A stretch of 32,300 nt of DNA from an uncultured Thermoleophilia bacterium (lineage in GTDB: Bacteria; Actinomycetota; Thermoleophilia; Miltoncostaeales; Miltoncostaeaceae), in NCBI GenBank assembly GCA_938017905.1, contig CALIKX010000007.1:1-32300 (forward strand), in the 5' to 3' direction. The notes beneath the pieces are model-generated. The model worked only from the letters and a program-made list of their open reading frames with translations. It did no database searches and was not told the DNA's origin. Positions 31,068 to 32,300 of this stretch are shown one piece after another (positions within the stretch are counted from its first letter, which is position 1; each line of letters begins with the position of its first letter). A program made the translations under genes and the position numbers.

Positions 31068-31954
31068 TGCCGGAGAGCCCATACCCGGGCCCTCCCCCGC
31101 CCGGCCCGGACGGCGGCGCCGGCCCCGCGGACGGCGATGCACCGGCGGAGTCCAGCGCACCGCCGCCGCCGACGTCCTGCACCGTCTGCGGCGCCGAGCT
31201 CGACCCCGGGCAGGCGTACTGCCTGGAGTGCGGCTCGCCGACCCCCGCGGCCCCGCGTCTGCGCCGGGGTGCAGGGGGCCTCGCGCTCGTGGCGGCCGGA
31301 CTGGCGCTGCTCGGGGCAGGTGCGGGTGCACTGGCCTACGTGGCCTCGTCGGACGGTGACTCCACCGCCGTGGCCCCCGCGCCCGCGCCCGAGACCACGT
31401 CGATCATCACGGTGCCGACCATGCCCACACCCACCACCGAGACCGACTCGAGCCTGCCCGGCGACGACACCGCCACCACAGGCACCCTGCCGATGGACAC
31501 CACGTTCACCACGCCGCCCGTGGACACCGCGTCGTCCCTTCCCGTGGATACCACCGCAACCCTCCCGGACTCCGGGATCATCACCGAGACCGGCCCCACG
31601 GGTGGCGGCCAGACCACGGATGAGTTCCCCACCGACGATGGGGACTTCGTGGATCCGGGCGATGACGGAACCGGGGGCGGCACGGGAACGGACGATTGGC
31701 CGGCCGGCACATCGGGCTGGACGGTGATCGTCGCCAGCGACCGCACCGAGTCGGGCGCGCAGTCCGCGGCCAGCCGCCTGCAGTCACAGGGACAGCCCGG
31801 CGGGGTGCTGTGGAGCTCCGACCACCCGCCGCTGAACCCCGGCTACTGGGTGGCCTTCTCGGGCACGTTCACCACGCGCTCCGAGGCCCTCTCGCACGCA
31901 CGCGCACTGGTGGGCAGCTGGCCCGGCGCGTACCCGCGGCAGGTCGACTCCTAG
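31067..31954 (+). CDS. Zinc-ribbon, single-span membrane protein with SPOR-like C-terminus
   Basis: A 295-residue protein in four parts: a Pro-rich start; a cytosolic C4 zinc ribbon (Cys38/41 and Cys52/55); one transmembrane helix (about 70-93, GGLALVAAGLALLGAGAGALAYV) after a positive patch RLRR; a long Thr/Ser/Pro/Asp-rich linker (95-212) that would span the cell wall; and a SPOR-like alpha/beta domain (about 216-293, GWTVIVASDRTESGAQSAASRL, GYWVAFSGTFTTRSEALSHARAL). SPOR domains bind denuded septal peptidoglycan. By the positive-inside rule the ribbon is inside and the SPOR domain outside. Translationally coupled to the upstream zinc-ribbon protein, so the pair may connect a cytosolic coiled-coil factor to the division site. 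Confidence 0.8.
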   Translation: MPESPYPGPPPPGPDGGAGPADGDAPAESSAPPPPTSCTVCGAELDPGQAYCLECGSPTPAAPRLRRGAGGLALVAAGLALLGAGAGALAYVASSDGDSTAVAPAPAPETTSIITVPTMPTPTTETDSSLPGDDTATTGTLPMDTTFTTPPVDTASSLPVDTTATLPDSGIITETGPTGGGQTTDEFPTDDGDFVDPGDDGTGGGTGTDDWPAGTSGWTVIVASDRTESGAQSAASRLQSQGQPGGVLWSSDHPPLNPGYWVAFSGTFTTRSEALSHARALVGSWPGAYPRQVDS

Positions 31955-31973
31955 GACCGCCCGCCGCTCCCCA

Positions 31974-32300
31974 TCAGCCCGGCAGGCGCACGTACACGTC
32001 GTCGCCGGTACTGCCGGCATCGGGGAGCAGGACGAGGCGCGCGGGGCCGGATCCGCTGGCCCGCACCGATATGCGACCCGACGCATTCACGATGCCGCGA
32101 CCCACCACGCGCCGGCCGATGCGGACCTCCGCCTGGGCTCCCGGCGCGGGCGGTCGGGTACGCGCCCGCACCAGGGCGCGCCCGCCCGACGGGCGCGCCG
32201 ATGCCCCGGAGAGCCGCACCAGCCGAACCGGCGTGCCGACGTCGGCTACCACGAGGCGCCGCCCCGGCCGGGGCGCGGCGGTCACGTCCATCACCACACC
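31974..32300 (-). CDS. C-terminal part of an unidentified protein (5' end outside window)
   Basis: About 108 codons are open to the right edge; GTG and ATG codons at 32297-32289 could be starts or internal codons, so I treat it as partial. The visible sequence is basic and rich in Val, Arg, Gly and Ala, with alternating hydrophobic beta-strand patterns (RRLVVADVGTPVRLVRLSG, AEVRIGRRVVGRGIVNASGRISVRASGSG, ARLVLLPDAG, DVYVRLPG). That fits a beta-sandwich domain such as those at the ends of secreted actinobacterial proteins. No family is recognised. Converges with the SPOR-like gene, 19 nt apart. Confidence 0.55.
   Translation of the reverse strand, partial: GVVMDVTAAPRPGRRLVVADVGTPVRLVRLSGASARPSGGRALVRARTRPPAPGAQAEVRIGRRVVGRGIVNASGRISVRASGSGPARLVLLPDAGSTGDDVYVRLPG

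Noticed and set aside
1-32300. Mobile elements, prophage, CRISPR arrays, toxin-antitoxin or defence modules
   Set aside because: No transposase, integrase, phage or Cas-like protein, no regularly spaced repeat array, and no block of differing codon use was seen; the two repeat sets found are short and intergenic.

Overview
The window is very GC-rich, gene-dense bacterial chromosome. It looks like a member of the Actinomycetota, possibly class Thermoleophilia. Three things point that way: an actinobacterial-type integration host factor (mihF) next to gmk, a compact pyrR-pyrB-pyrC-(hydrolase)-carA-carB operon, and many starts with no Shine-Dalgarno (SD) sequence that sit 6-8 nt behind a TAnnnT -10 box, as expected of leaderless mRNAs. 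The class assignment is inference from gene content only. I see no prophage, insertion sequence, CRISPR array or rRNA. Almost all genes look like chromosomal housekeeping or core accessory genes.

Layout. (1) 1-5881, minus strand: an acyl-CoA operon in the order Cys-less thiolase-fold protein, DUF35 protein, AMP-forming acyl-CoA ligase, HMG-CoA-synthase-like protein lacking its Cys and His, Cys-containing thiolase, zinc-ribbon DUF35 protein (runs off the left edge). It holds two thiolase/DUF35 pairs. The last three genes match the subunit recipe of PhlACB-type acyltransferases and of archaeal thiolase/HMGS complexes. (2) 6073-10515: a DUF1284 Cys-rich protein, an orphan protein, a DUF2283-like protein, a sirtuin-fold protein that has lost nearly all NAD-site motifs, an MFS transporter and a PrmA-like methyltransferase. 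(3) 10538-15451: two aldehyde dehydrogenases end to end, a small orphan, the tRNA-modification enzyme TsaC/Sua5, and an exported glutathione-peroxidase-like protein. (4) 15452-15719: a gene-free convergent gap dominated by a 175-bp foldback element. (5) 15720-25367, minus strand: gmk and mihF with a good promoter, then pyrR-pyrB-pyrC-isochorismatase-like-carA-carB, nearly every junction a 4-nt or 1-nt stop/start overlap, preceded by a PyrR-type RNA loop and by rnz. (6) 25447-27686: tRNA-Arg(CCG), a small orphan, and a GAF/degenerate GGDEF/EAL protein. (7) 27751-30341: a strong promoter and a SAM-I (S-box) riboswitch, then a threonine-synthase-fold PLP enzyme, a CysO-like sulfur carrier and an NAD-binding SDR-type protein, all translationally coupled. 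(8) 30426-31954: two coupled zinc-ribbon proteins, the second membrane-anchored with a SPOR-like C-terminus, then the end of a protein that continues past the right edge.

Most noteworthy is region 7. A SAM-sensing riboswitch placed over a threonine-synthase-like enzyme and a CysO-type protein-thiocarboxylate carrier makes more sense for sulfur assimilation into homocysteine/methionine than for threonine synthesis. It may be an O-phosphohomoserine-dependent, carrier-protein-dependent homocysteine synthase. Second is the acyl-CoA operon with catalytically vacant thiolase-superfamily subunits. Third is the motif-less sirtuin. The leaderless promoters and the foldback element are structural observations read directly from the bases.
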